This document shows positions 41,776 through 53,176 of a stretch of DNA of 64,000 nucleotides, piece after piece. The DNA comes from CAIYRG01 sp964446945 (GTDB lineage Bacteria; Pseudomonadota; Alphaproteobacteria; Micropepsales; Micropepsaceae). A model generated the notes under the pieces. That model was given only the letters and a program-made list of their open reading frames with translations. It ran no database searches and had not been told where the DNA came from. The translations under genes and the position numbers were made by a program. Positions within the stretch are counted from its first letter, which is position 1; each line of letters begins with the position of its first letter. Location: contig CAYUQO010000003.1 of NCBI GenBank assembly GCA_964446945.1, positions 248,001 to 312,000 on the forward strand, in the 5' to 3' direction.

Positions 41776-42686
41776 GTCCGGGAAGCCGGGGCGACATCCG
41801 CATCGGTATTTCGGGATGGCATTATCGCGGCTGGCGCGGAGTGTTTTATCCCGCCGGCCTGCGCCACAAGGACGAACTCGCCTTCGCCGCGTCCAGATTC
41901 CGCAGTGTGGAAATCAACGGAACGTTTTACCGGATGCAGAACCCGGCGAGCTTCGGCGCGTGGGTGAATGTCACGCCCGACAACTTCCTCTTCGCGATCA
42001 AGGGGCCGCGATTCATCACGCATATGCTGAAACTGACGCGGGCGAAGACGCCGCTGGCGAATTTCTTCGCGTCCGGCGTGCTGCGGCTGGGACATAGACT
42101 CGGGCCGATCCTCTGGCAATTGCCGCCCAATCTCGGCTTCAGCGTCGAAAGGCTCGAGGAATTCCTTTCCCTTTTACCTTACACGACCGGCGCGGCGCGG
42201 AAACTTGCGCGACAACATGATAGCAAGCTGAAAAGCGAACCCTGGCTGAAAATCGACGAGGACCGGCGCATTCGGCACAGCCTGGAAATCCGCCATGAAA
42301 GCTTCAAAACCGTGGAATTCCTCCACCTGCTGCGGAAATTCAATGTGGCGCTCGTTTGTGCCGATTCGGTGGACTGGCCGTTGCTGACCGATTTGACGGC
42401 CGACTTCGCCTATTGCCGTCTTCACGGGTCTGAGACGTTGTACGCCAGTGGCTATGATGAGCGCGCGCTGCGGACCTGGTCACGCAGGATTACTGGTTGG
42501 GCGAGCGGCGATGTTGTGGCGGACCGCAAGACTCTTATCGACAAGCCGGTTGCCGACGGGCGCAGGCGCGATGTGTTTGTCTATTTTGATAATGATGCGA
42601 AGGTGCGTGCGCCGTTCGATGCCATGGCGCTTCAGGCAAAAATCGAACGCGCGCGGGCGTTGCAGCCTTCCGCGCGCGTTTCCTGA
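41772..42686 (+). CDS. DUF72-family protein in the glycogen operon
   Basis: 304 residues from GTG 41772, which overlaps the malQ TGA; an upstream ATG at 41685 lies inside malQ. The start RIGISGWHYRGWRGVFYP, then FRSVEINGTFYRMQ, FLFAIKGPRFITHMLKL, ILWQLPPNLGF, SLEIRHESF and FVYFDNDAK define DUF72, a TIM-barrel family of unknown activity that shares shape with some glycosidases and metal-dependent isomerases. Its strict coupling to malQ suggests a role in glucan or trehalose metabolism, but this is inference. It is the last gene: 5 bases on, a convergent cytochrome gene ends. Confidence 0.9.
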   Translation: MSPGSRGDIRIGISGWHYRGWRGVFYPAGLRHKDELAFAASRFRSVEINGTFYRMQNPASFGAWVNVTPDNFLFAIKGPRFITHMLKLTRAKTPLANFFASGVLRLGHRLGPILWQLPPNLGFSVERLEEFLSLLPYTTGAARKLARQHDSKLKSEPWLKIDEDRRIRHSLEIRHESFKTVEFLHLLRKFNVALVCADSVDWPLLTDLTADFAYCRLHGSETLYASGYDERALRTWSRRITGWASGDVVADRKTLIDKPVADGRRRDVFVYFDNDAKVRAPFDAMALQAKIERARALQPSARVS

Positions 42687-42691
42687 ACTAC

Positions 42692-43735
42692 CTAGCGCGC
42701 CGACGCGCTTTGACCGGCAACAGCGGATTGTGGCGGCAGAGATGCCAGATAAGCCGTCAGATTGATGATGTCATCGCCCGTGAGTTTGGCGACCACCGGC
42801 TTCATCAACTGGGTCATCGCCCCATTCCGCGTTCCAGCCTGAATGTCGTAGAGCTGGCGCGCCATATAGGCTGGTGACCGTGCCGCGATATCGGGCACCG
42901 AGCCAATGCCGTGCAGGTCAGGTCCGTGGCAGATCGAGCATTGCAGCGTCTTGCCGTTACCACCCGTTGTCGCCAGTTCCTTGCCTTTGGCGATCGAGCC
43001 GACCGGGACATAGGCCACGAAGCCGGAATGCGGATCACGCAATTCGTCGGTGCGATATGGCTGCTCCGGCGACTCGATGATGCGATCGCCGAGTGGCTCG
43101 GTACCGGCCTTGGCGCCCTCATAGGGCATCCACATTCCAAACACGCTTCGGCTTTTCGGAATCGTGTTGGTCTCGACAACCCGGATCCACGGCGTCCACT
43201 TCATCGATGAGAAATATTCCGCGGCCGCTTTGATCTCGTCTTCAGTCATCGCTTTCGCGAAGTCGACCATCCGGTTCGTGTTGGCTTTGCGTGAATCGGC
43301 ACTGTGGCGCAGCCCGTCACGGAAATCATGCAATTGCCGGATGATGTACTCGGCGGGTTGACCGCGCGGTGGCGCGTTTTCGGTCCGGCCTTTGCCATTC
43401 GGGTAGTGGCACAGTGAGCAGGCCTGAATGTTGCGGGCATTGTCGCCCTCGGCGACGATTTTCGGCATCGCCGGATGGTCGGAAGGATACCAGTCGGCGG
43501 GTTCCGTCAGAATTTTGGGATCCTTATCGCTGACGCCCCGGATTTCACTCAGCGTGTATTGCTTGGCGGCTCCCGGCAAGCTGAACAGCTTTCCGTCCTC
43601 GGGCCCGCGCGCCGGAGCCGGATCAACAGGAATCGCATAGGCCCAATCCGGACGGTTGGAATCCGCAGCATCAAGCGCGGTTATTCCCAATGCGGCGGTC
43701 GACACAAGTACGGCCGAACCGATAATTCTTTTCAT
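42692..43735 (-). CDS. Periplasmic diheme cytochrome c
   Basis: 347 residues from ATG 43735 (GGGAGGGG ahead); an earlier in-frame ATG would spoil the signal peptide. Signal peptide to about residue 23. Heme sites are C106-S-L-C109-H and C266-S-I-C269-H, in two similar domains (each followed by a PxYMARQL/PAEYIIRQL helix), recalling cytochrome c4 or fused c-type electron carriers. Possible Met ligands lie after each domain (for example in TNRMVDF and LMKPVV). It stands alone between convergent malQ-operon and divergent-facing pgm genes; its electron partner is not evident. Confidence 0.9.
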   Translation of the reverse strand: MKRIIGSAVLVSTAALGITALDAADSNRPDWAYAIPVDPAPARGPEDGKLFSLPGAAKQYTLSEIRGVSDKDPKILTEPADWYPSDHPAMPKIVAEGDNARNIQACSLCHYPNGKGRTENAPPRGQPAEYIIRQLHDFRDGLRHSADSRKANTNRMVDFAKAMTEDEIKAAAEYFSSMKWTPWIRVVETNTIPKSRSVFGMWMPYEGAKAGTEPLGDRIIESPEQPYRTDELRDPHSGFVAYVPVGSIAKGKELATTGGNGKTLQCSICHGPDLHGIGSVPDIAARSPAYMARQLYDIQAGTRNGAMTQLMKPVVAKLTGDDIINLTAYLASLPPQSAVAGQSASAR

Positions 43736-43827
43736 TGTCCCCTCCCGGAACTTTAACCACAAATTGTGCCGTCACCGGCTAATGCACGGCAGAAAATCAG
43801 ATATTTCAGGGCAGTTCAATCGGGTGA

Positions 43828-45480
<1,653 letters not shown>

Positions 45481-45758
45481 ATTTCACTCCTGTCCTGGCA
45501 TGTAAGGCAGAACGCGACATTCGCGGACTGTCACGTCTGCCCGGCGCATGAAATCGGCCACTCGAACGGAACCACACCGGCGCGCCGCACAACGCAAAAC
45601 ACCCTCAAGATGTTCCCGCCACGGCATTGCAATAAATTTTTGCTTCACTGGAAGGTCAATGTTGGCTACGCAGACTGGTTCACATACCGTGCTTCCTACC
45701 CCCACCGGCACTCGGCACGGTCACCAACCCAAGCCGGCGAAATAGAGGTCGAAGCCGT

Positions 45759-47804
45759 ATGGACGGGCCGAAATCCAATTCCATTGACCAGCTTGCCATA
45801 AATACGATTCGCACGCTGTCGATGGACGCCGTCCAGGCGGCCAATTCGGGACACCCGGGCACGCCGATGGCCTTGGCGCCGGTCGCATACACGCTGTGGC
45901 AGCGCATCCTGAAATTCAATCCGGACAATGTGTCCTGGCCAAATCGCGACCGCTTCGTGCTTTCGGCCGGCCATGCGTCCATGTTGCTCTATTCGCTGCT
46001 ATATCTGACCGGCGTGAAAGCCGGCAATGGCGAGGCCGCGGTGACGCTCGACGACATCCGCCACTTCCGCCAGATCGGAAGTCATTGTCCGGGTCACCCC
46101 GAATACCGGCACACTGCAGGCGTGGAAACCACAACAGGTCCGCTCGGCCAGGGCTGCAGCAACAGCGTCGGAATGGCGATCGCCGCACGATATCTCGCCA
46201 ATCGCTTCAACCGGCCGGAATTCGCCGTGTTTAACTACGATGTGTATGCGCTGTGCAGCGATGGCGACATGATGGAGGGCGTTGCATCTGAGGCCGCGTC
46301 CATCGCAGGCCATCTGGCGCTTGATAACCTCTGCTGGATTTACGACAACAACAATATCAGCATCGAGGGACACACCAATCTCGCATTCACCGAAGACGTG
46401 GGCGCGCGCTTTCGTGCCTATGGCTGGAATGTCGAACATGTCCGCGACGCGAATGACTGCGATGCACTTTTTGCCGCGCTTGGACGCTTCCGGCAAAACC
46501 GAAAGTCACCAACGCTGATTATTGTCGATAGCCATATCGCTTACGGTGCACCGAACAAACACGACACAGCAGCTGCCCATGGCGAGCCGCTCGGGGAACC
46601 GGAAGTCAAACTGGCAAAACAGTTTTACGGCTGGCCGGAAGATGCGAAATTCCTGGTGCCCGATGGTGTGCGTGAGCATTTCGATGAGCAATTTGGCGCC
46701 CGTGGACGCAAGCTCTCTGCCGATTGGTACGCGGGGCTGAAGTCATATCGCGAACGCTATGCCGATCTCGCACAGGAACTCGACCGGATTGAAAATGACG
46801 AGCTGCCCAGGAACTGGGATGGCGATCTGCCCGATTTTCCCGCCGATGCCAAAGGCATGGCGACGCGTGAAGCTTCTGGCAAAGTTCTGAACGCCATTGC
46901 GGCGCATGTTCCTTCCTTTCTCGGTGGTTCGGGGGATCTTGCGCCCTCGACCAAAACCCTGATCAACGGAGCAGGCGATTTCGAAGGCGGCAATACCGGG
47001 CGCAATCTGCACTTCGGCGTCCGGGAGCACGCAATGGGCTCAATTTCGAATGGCCTCGCGCTGAGCAAGTTGCGCCCCTATTGCGCCACCTTTCTGATTT
47101 TTTCCGATTACATGCGACCCTCAATTCGGCTGGCCGCAATGATGGAATTGCCCGTGGTCTATGTCTTTACCCATGATTCCATCGGTCTTGGGGAAGACGG
47201 GCCAACTCACCAGCCCATCGAACAGCTTGCGAGTTTGCGTGCCATGCCGGGATTGGTGACGATTCGTCCGGCAGATGCCAATGAGACCCGCGAAGCCTGG
47301 CGTTTTGCCATGCAATCGAAACGGCCAACCGCGTTGAGTCTCAGCCGGCAAGCGCTGCCTGTTCTCGACCGCAAAATGTACGGATCGGCGTCGGGTTTGC
47401 AGCGCGGAGCATATGTTCTCGCCGACGCGGACAAGGGTGCGCCGGATGTGATTCTGATCACCAGCGGAAGCGAGGTGCCGCTCTGCACCGAGGCGCGCGA
47501 TCGTCTGGCAAAAGACGGTATTCGCGCCCGGGTTGTCAGCATGCCGAGTTGGGAACTGTTCGAGGAGCAGGAACCTGCTTACCGAAACCAGGTTCTGCCT
47601 CCAGCAGTCCGCGCCCGCGTCTCCGTTGAAGCCGCGTCGCCGTTTGGCTGGGATCGTTATGTCGGCCGCGATGGAGCGCGAATCGGGATGACGACATTCG
47701 GCGCGTCAGGTCCTTACAAAGACGTCTATCGCCATTTCGGAATCACCGTCGAACACATTGTCGATACGGCAAAGGAACAGGTCGCACGCAACAAGGGTGG
47801 TTAG
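45759..47804 (+). CDS. tkt: Transketolase
   Basis: 681 residues, normal length. The thiamine-diphosphate motif begins GDMMEGVASEAASIAG near 168. SGHPGTPMALAP, HCPGHPEYRHTAGVETTTGP and the Glu-bearing HFGVREHAMGSI segment are typical. It moves two-carbon units between pentose and hexose phosphates. GAGG lies 12 bases before the ATG. It heads a rightward unit tkt, tal-pgi, gnd, zwf, egtB, egtD with gaps of 1 to 26 bases. Confidence 0.97.
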   Translation: MDGPKSNSIDQLAINTIRTLSMDAVQAANSGHPGTPMALAPVAYTLWQRILKFNPDNVSWPNRDRFVLSAGHASMLLYSLLYLTGVKAGNGEAAVTLDDIRHFRQIGSHCPGHPEYRHTAGVETTTGPLGQGCSNSVGMAIAARYLANRFNRPEFAVFNYDVYALCSDGDMMEGVASEAASIAGHLALDNLCWIYDNNNISIEGHTNLAFTEDVGARFRAYGWNVEHVRDANDCDALFAALGRFRQNRKSPTLIIVDSHIAYGAPNKHDTAAAHGEPLGEPEVKLAKQFYGWPEDAKFLVPDGVREHFDEQFGARGRKLSADWYAGLKSYRERYADLAQELDRIENDELPRNWDGDLPDFPADAKGMATREASGKVLNAIAAHVPSFLGGSGDLAPSTKTLINGAGDFEGGNTGRNLHFGVREHAMGSISNGLALSKLRPYCATFLIFSDYMRPSIRLAAMMELPVVYVFTHDSIGLGEDGPTHQPIEQLASLRAMPGLVTIRPADANETREAWRFAMQSKRPTALSLSRQALPVLDRKMYGSASGLQRGAYVLADADKGAPDVILITSGSEVPLCTEARDRLAKDGIRARVVSMPSWELFEEQEPAYRNQVLPPAVRARVSVEAASPFGWDRYVGRDGARIGMTTFGASGPYKDVYRHFGITVEHIVDTAKEQVARNKGG

Positions 47805-47805
47805 A

Positions 47806-50628
47806 GTGAATCCGCTGAAGCGCCTCAATGAATTCGGGCAGTCGGTCTGGATGGATTTTCTCGACCGTAAATTCGTCGGGAACGGAAGTTTCAAGCGGCT
47901 TGTCGACGAGGACGGGGTGTCCGGGGTTACGTCCAACCCGACGATTTTCCGCAAGGCCATAACGTCCGGTAGCGATTACGACCAGTCACTCAACTCCACA
48001 ATCGCAAGTGCCGATTGCGATGCCATGCACCTGTACGAGCATGTCGCGATCGAGGACATTCGCAGCGCCGCGGATGTTCTGCTGCCGGTCTATCGCGGCA
48101 AGGGTGGCGCGGACGGCTTTGTCAGTCTGGAAGTTTCGCCATATCTCGCAAATGATACGCAGGGCACAATCGCGGAAGCTCGGCGGCTTTGGAAAGAAGT
48201 CGCGCGGCCCAACGTCATGATCAAAGTGCCGGCGACGGATGCGGGCGTTCCTGCCATTCGGCAGCTTTTGGGCGAAGGCATCAATATCAACATCACGCTC
48301 CTATTCGCGCGGCGGTATTACCGGCAGGTGGCCGAAGCCTATATCGCGGCGCTCGAGCAGTTGACGGCAGCTGGCAGCGATCCACGCCGCCTCGCCAGCG
48401 TCGCGAGTTTCTTTGTCAGCCGGATCGACACGGCCGCCGACAAACTGATTGATGCGAATGTCAAACGACGCCCGGACGCCGCGCTTGAAAATTTGCATGG
48501 AAAAATCGCCATCGCGAATGCGAAGCTTGCTTACCAGGATTATAAGCAGCTCTTTTCCGGCTCGCGCTGGGATGCGCTGGCGAGCCGCGGCGCACGCGTC
48601 CAGCGGTTGCTATGGGCGAGCACGAGCACCAAAAATCCCAATTATCGCGACGTGATGTATGTCGAGGAATTGATTGGCCCCGATACGATCAACACCATGC
48701 CGCTGGAAACGCTCGAGGCCTTCCGCGATCACGGCGAGGTGGCAAACACAATCGAGAAAGACATTCCCGCCGCACAGCAACAGCTGGATTTGCTGGAGAA
48801 GTCCGGAATTTCCCTGGAAGACGTGACAGACAAACTGACCGTCGAAGGCGTCAGGCTGTTTTCGGAATCTTTTGACGGATTGCTGGCTGGCGTCGAACAG
48901 CGGCGCGCACAGACGCTCGGCCACACGCTGAACCGCTATTCCGCGAGTCTGGACAAAGCGGCCGCCGAAGCAGTGCAGAACACGCTCCAGGAATGGAGCA
49001 AACAGGGCAATATCCGCCGCCTCTGGAGTGGAGACGCGTCTCTGTGGACCGGAACGGATGAAAACAAATGGCTCGGCTGGCTCGAGGCCGTCGATGACAC
49101 CCGGGCGCAGGCGAAGGAAATCTGTGCGCTTGCTGCAAGCCTGCAAAAAGACTCCATCAGCAATGCGGTCCTGGTCGGCATGGGCGGATCGAGTCTGGGC
49201 GCCGAGGTCTTCGCCAGAACATTCGGTGGGCGCAGTCAGTGGCCCGCATTGCATGTGCTCGATTCCACGCACCCGGAAGCAATCCGCGCTGTCGAGGGTA
49301 AAATCGATCTGACACGAAGCGTGTTTATCGTTTCGAGCAAGTCCGGCAGCACGCTCGAACCCAATATTCTCATGGATTACTTCTGGGATCGGGTTGAGAA
49401 AGCGAAAAAGGGCAGCGCCGCATCCCGCTTCATTGCCATCACGGATCCCGGCTCACAGCTCGAGCGCGTCGCGAAAGAGCGCCGCTTCCGTCAGGTGTTT
49501 CTCGGCAATCCCGCCATCGGCGGCAGATATTCGGTACTGTCGGTATTTGGAATCGTTCCTGCCGCGATATCCGGCGTGGATGTCGCTGGTTTCCTGGACT
49601 CGGCGGCGAAGATGGTGCGGTCCTGCGATCGGCATGTCCCGCCCGATCAGAATCCGGGTGTGCTGCTTGGCGCCGCATTGGGCACATTGGCGAGATCCGG
49701 CCGGGACAAGGTGACGATTATTGCGTCGCCGCGGATCGCGGATTTTGGAGCGTGGCTCGAACAGCTCCTCGCGGAATCGACAGGAAAACAGGGCAAAGGA
49801 CTGATTCCGGTCGATAGCGAACCGCTTGGCTCCCCCAGTTCCTATGGCGACGATCGGGTTTTCGCCTATTTGCGGTTAGACCGTGAATTTGACGCGCATC
49901 AGGATGATGCCGTGGCCGCGCTCGAGAAAGCGGGCCAGCCGGTGCTGCGATGCGCAATCGGCGATCCGCATGATATCGGCCAGGAATTCTTCCGGTGGGA
50001 AATGGCCACGGCGGTTGCCGGCGCCGTGATTGAAATCAATCCGTTCAACCAACCCGATGTCGAAGCCAGCAAGGTAAAAACCCGCGCCTTGATGAAAGAT
50101 GGTGCGAAAGCGGCGCAGGAAGCCAAGCTTTTTGCTGACGACGGCATCAAACTCTATGCCGGTGGTCAAATCACCGGCGACCTTGACGCCCGCGGCAAGT
50201 CTTTAAGTGGCGTCCTGAAACAGTTCTTCGCGGCGGCAAAGCCCGGCGATTATTGCGCATTGGTTGCGTATCTCAATCCGGACGCGGCTGTCACAGACGC
50301 ATTGCAGCAAATTCGGCTCAAGATTCGCGATCGCAAAAAAATCGCGACCTGTGCCGAAATTGGACCCCGCTTTCTGCATTCGACCGGGCAAGCTTACAAA
50401 GGTGGTCCGAACACCGGGATTTTTCTGCAGATCACCAGCGACTACGAACCCGATCTTCAGGTGCCCGGCCAATCCTACACATTTGGCAAAGTCATCGAGG
50501 CGACTGCGCGCGGGGATTTCGAGGTCCTGAACGAACGCGGCCGCAGGGCATTGCACGTGCATCTGGCAGGCGATGGCGAGTCGGAATTGAAAAAGTTGGA
50601 GCAGGCCATTTCAGACGCTCTCACCTGA
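47806..50628 (+). CDS. tal-pgi: Bifunctional transaldolase / glucose-6-phosphate isomerase
   Basis: 940 residues from GTG 47806, one base after the tkt stop; an earlier ATG lies within tkt. Residues 1-365 are transaldolase: GVTSNPTIFRKAI, the Schiff-base Lys in NVMIKVPATDAG (about 141) and WASTSTKNPNYRD. Residues 380-940 are a glucose-6-phosphate isomerase: AVLVGMGGSSLGAEV, FIVSSKSGSTLEPN (about 510) and QGKGLIPVDSEPLGSP. The fusion joins the two ends of the pentose phosphate cycle, returning fructose-6-phosphate to glucose-6-phosphate. Such fusions are known from several bacterial groups. Confidence 0.96.
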   Translation: MNPLKRLNEFGQSVWMDFLDRKFVGNGSFKRLVDEDGVSGVTSNPTIFRKAITSGSDYDQSLNSTIASADCDAMHLYEHVAIEDIRSAADVLLPVYRGKGGADGFVSLEVSPYLANDTQGTIAEARRLWKEVARPNVMIKVPATDAGVPAIRQLLGEGININITLLFARRYYRQVAEAYIAALEQLTAAGSDPRRLASVASFFVSRIDTAADKLIDANVKRRPDAALENLHGKIAIANAKLAYQDYKQLFSGSRWDALASRGARVQRLLWASTSTKNPNYRDVMYVEELIGPDTINTMPLETLEAFRDHGEVANTIEKDIPAAQQQLDLLEKSGISLEDVTDKLTVEGVRLFSESFDGLLAGVEQRRAQTLGHTLNRYSASLDKAAAEAVQNTLQEWSKQGNIRRLWSGDASLWTGTDENKWLGWLEAVDDTRAQAKEICALAASLQKDSISNAVLVGMGGSSLGAEVFARTFGGRSQWPALHVLDSTHPEAIRAVEGKIDLTRSVFIVSSKSGSTLEPNILMDYFWDRVEKAKKGSAASRFIAITDPGSQLERVAKERRFRQVFLGNPAIGGRYSVLSVFGIVPAAISGVDVAGFLDSAAKMVRSCDRHVPPDQNPGVLLGAALGTLARSGRDKVTIIASPRIADFGAWLEQLLAESTGKQGKGLIPVDSEPLGSPSSYGDDRVFAYLRLDREFDAHQDDAVAALEKAGQPVLRCAIGDPHDIGQEFFRWEMATAVAGAVIEINPFNQPDVEASKVKTRALMKDGAKAAQEAKLFADDGIKLYAGGQITGDLDARGKSLSGVLKQFFAAAKPGDYCALVAYLNPDAAVTDALQQIRLKIRDRKKIATCAEIGPRFLHSTGQAYKGGPNTGIFLQITSDYEPDLQVPGQSYTFGKVIEATARGDFEVLNERGRRALHVHLAGDGESELKKLEQAISDALT

Positions 50629-50654
50629 GGGCGGAAACGTTGGGCGAGGTCAGG

Positions 50655-51632
50655 ATGCAGATCGGGATAGTCGGCCTCGGTCGAATGGGCGGAAATATCG
50701 CCCGCCGTTTGATGGCGCATGGCCACAGCTGCGTCGTGTTCGACGCCAGGGCTGCTGCCACTGCGGAATTGGCCAAGGAAGGCGCGACGGGGGCCGGTGA
50801 TCTCGCCCAATTGGCGAACAAGCTGCAAAAACCGCGCGCAGTCTGGGTGATGTTGCCCGCCGGCGAAATCACTGAAAAAACCATCGTCGACCTGTCACAG
50901 CAATTGCAGGCCGGTGACGTCGTCATCGATGGCGGGAATACCTATTATCGGGACGATATAAGGCGCGCGCACATGCTGCGCGAAAAGGGCATCGATTTCA
51001 TCGATGTGGGCACCAGCGGCGGGGTGTGGGGACTCGAGCGCGGTTACTGCATGATGATCGGTGGGGGCGACGCAGCCGTTCAGCGCCTCGATCCGATATT
51101 CGCCGCGCTCGCGCCAGGCAAATCGGGAATTCCGCCGGCAGATGGACGGGCGCCCGGCGGCACTGCAGAACAGGGATATCTCCACTGCGGGCCGTCCGGG
51201 GCGGGCCACTTTGTCAAAATGGTGCACAACGGCATCGAATATGGGCTGATGGAAGCCTATGCCGAAGGCTTCGATATATTGCGCCATGCTGCCGGCTCGC
51301 CTCGCGAAGAGGAGCGCTACAATCTGGATCTGCCGGAAATTGCGGAATTGTGGCGGCGCGGCAGCGTCATCGGCTCCTGGCTGCTCGATCTCACGGCATC
51401 TGCCCTTGCCGAGGACCCGGATCTTTCGCGCTACACCGGATATGTCGCGGATTCCGGCGAAGGCCGTTGGACAGTGATGAATGCGATCGAAAATGGCGTG
51501 CCTGCCGACGTTCTGTCGTCGGCGCTTTACGCGCGCCTGCGGTCACGCGATGAGGCTTTGTTTGCCGACAAGCTGCTGTCTGCCATGCGCAACAAATTCG
51601 GTGGTCATATCGAACCGAAGCACGGCAGCTGA
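50655..51632 (+). CDS. gnd: 6-phosphogluconate dehydrogenase, short form, decarboxylating
   Basis: 325 residues from ATG 50655 (GAGGTCAGG ahead); the long upstream reading frame from 50253 overlaps tal-pgi and is rejected. Rossmann GLGRMG at 7-12, then VMLPAGEITE, DGGNTYYRDD, DVGTSGGVWGLERGYCMMIGG with the substrate Ser-Gly-Gly, and GHFVKMVHNGIEYG with catalytic Lys. Length of about 325 marks the short GndA/YqeC group, not the 470-residue NADP form. The second strand ends VVFDAR with an Asp, which suggests NAD rather than NADP as coenzyme. Confidence 0.94.
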   Translation: MQIGIVGLGRMGGNIARRLMAHGHSCVVFDARAAATAELAKEGATGAGDLAQLANKLQKPRAVWVMLPAGEITEKTIVDLSQQLQAGDVVIDGGNTYYRDDIRRAHMLREKGIDFIDVGTSGGVWGLERGYCMMIGGGDAAVQRLDPIFAALAPGKSGIPPADGRAPGGTAEQGYLHCGPSGAGHFVKMVHNGIEYGLMEAYAEGFDILRHAAGSPREEERYNLDLPEIAELWRRGSVIGSWLLDLTASALAEDPDLSRYTGYVADSGEGRWTVMNAIENGVPADVLSSALYARLRSRDEALFADKLLSAMRNKFGGHIEPKHGS

Positions 51633-51635
51633 TCC

Positions 51636-53162
51636 ATGCAGGATTCGACTCCCGCAGGCCCGTGCGTTCTTGTCATCTTTGGCGCGTCGGGTGACCTGAC
51701 AAGACGATTGCTGATGCCGGCAATCTACCATCTGAAGCGCTCCGGCCTGCTGCCGGAGGCTTTTGCGATCGCCGGGATTGCGCGGAGGGAAATGACTGCG
51801 GCCCAGTTTCGCGACGGCCTGCGCAAAGGCTTCGATGATTTATCCGGTGAAAATCTCGATCAGACCGACTGGGATTGGCTGGCCCAGCGCATGCAATATC
51901 TCGCCGGTAATCTGGATGATCCGGCGACATATCAACGGCTGGGAAAGCTGCTGGGCGACATTGACCGCAAATCGGGGACCGGCGGCAATTATCTGTTCTA
52001 TTTCGCCATTCCCGCCGGCGAATTCGGCCAGGTTGTCCAGCAGCTGGGCGCCGCCGGCCTGGTGCGGCAGCCGCCAGGGCAGTGGCGGCGTGTCGTCATT
52101 GAGAAACCTTTCGGAAACGATCTCGAGTCGGCCAAAGAGCTGAACTGTCTGCTCTGGAAATATCTCGATGAGAGTCAGATTTTCCGGATCGATCATTATC
52201 TCGGGAAAGAAACGGTCCAGAACATCATGGTCATGAGGTTCGCCAATGGATTGTTCGAGCCGCTCTGGAACCGCAATTACATCGACCATGTTCAGATCAC
52301 GGTTGCTGAATCGATCGGCATCGGGACCCGCGGCAGCTTTTACGATGCCACCGGCGCCCTGCGGGACATGGTGCCAAATCATCTGTTTCAGGTGCTGACC
52401 CTGATCGCGATGGAGCCGCCGTCATGTTTCGAGGCCAATGCGACACGCAACGAAAAGGAAAAAATCCTCGATGCCATCCAGAGCTTCAGCCCTGACAGAT
52501 TGCACAGCGATGTTGTCCGGGCGCAGTATGCGGCAGGTACGGTAAACGGCAAATCCTTCCCGGCTTATCGGGAGGAGCCGGATGTCGATCGTGGTTCGTC
52601 GACTGAGACTTATGTCGCGCTGCGGCTCATGGTCGACAACTGGCGTTGGGCGGGCGTGCCGTTCTATCTGCGCACTGGAAAGGCGCTGGCGGCGAGGAAA
52701 AGCCAGGTGATTGTCAGGTTCAAGGAGGCGCCTTTAACGTTGTTTCGCGATACTCCTGTGGATCGCATGACCAATAATGATTTGACGTTGATGATTCAGC
52801 CCGACGAAGGCGTCAGTTTGCGGTTCGGCGCAAAAATACCCGGACCGGATGTGCGTATCGGCGATGTCGAGATGCGCTTCAAATACAGCGAATATTTCCA
52901 GACGCAGGCGACGACCGGATACGAAACCCTGCTCTATGATTGCATGATGGGTGACGCAAGCCTGTTCCAGCGTGCCGATACGATTGAATCGGCCTGGCGG
53001 ATCATTCAGCCCGTTCTCGACGCGTGGAAAGGAAACAGATCCGATCCATTGCCGCTCTATCCGGCGGGCTCGGACGGTCCGGAGGAAGCCGATATCATGA
53101 TCGGGCGTAATGGCCGGCGGTGGCGTCCACTGATTCCATCACCAACTCACGCTCCGGCGTAG
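51636..53162 (+). CDS. zwf: Glucose-6-phosphate 1-dehydrogenase
   Basis: 508 residues. Coenzyme site VIFGASGDLTRRLLMPA near the start, substrate and catalytic segment RIDHYLGKETVQN near 184, and WAGVPFYLRTGKALAARKSQV are diagnostic. It oxidises glucose-6-phosphate to 6-phosphogluconolactone. No lactonase gene (pgl) is seen next to it. The ATG lies 3 bases after the gnd stop with no separate ribosome site, so it is probably coupled to gnd. Confidence 0.97.
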   Translation: MQDSTPAGPCVLVIFGASGDLTRRLLMPAIYHLKRSGLLPEAFAIAGIARREMTAAQFRDGLRKGFDDLSGENLDQTDWDWLAQRMQYLAGNLDDPATYQRLGKLLGDIDRKSGTGGNYLFYFAIPAGEFGQVVQQLGAAGLVRQPPGQWRRVVIEKPFGNDLESAKELNCLLWKYLDESQIFRIDHYLGKETVQNIMVMRFANGLFEPLWNRNYIDHVQITVAESIGIGTRGSFYDATGALRDMVPNHLFQVLTLIAMEPPSCFEANATRNEKEKILDAIQSFSPDRLHSDVVRAQYAAGTVNGKSFPAYREEPDVDRGSSTETYVALRLMVDNWRWAGVPFYLRTGKALAARKSQVIVRFKEAPLTLFRDTPVDRMTNNDLTLMIQPDEGVSLRFGAKIPGPDVRIGDVEMRFKYSEYFQTQATTGYETLLYDCMMGDASLFQRADTIESAWRIIQPVLDAWKGNRSDPLPLYPAGSDGPEEADIMIGRNGRRWRPLIPSPTHAPA

Positions 53163-53176
53163 GCAGAAACAGCGGC

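Noticed and set aside
42694..42709. Small hairpin AGCGCG/CGCGCT between DUF72 and the cytochrome gene as a terminator
   Set aside because: Only 6 bp, no T-tract, and it lies within the coding end of the cytochrome gene.
50253..50654. N-terminal extension of gnd overlapping tal-pgi
   Set aside because: The Rossmann start at 50655 with its own ribosome site is normal for the family; the extension is out-of-frame tal-pgi sequence.
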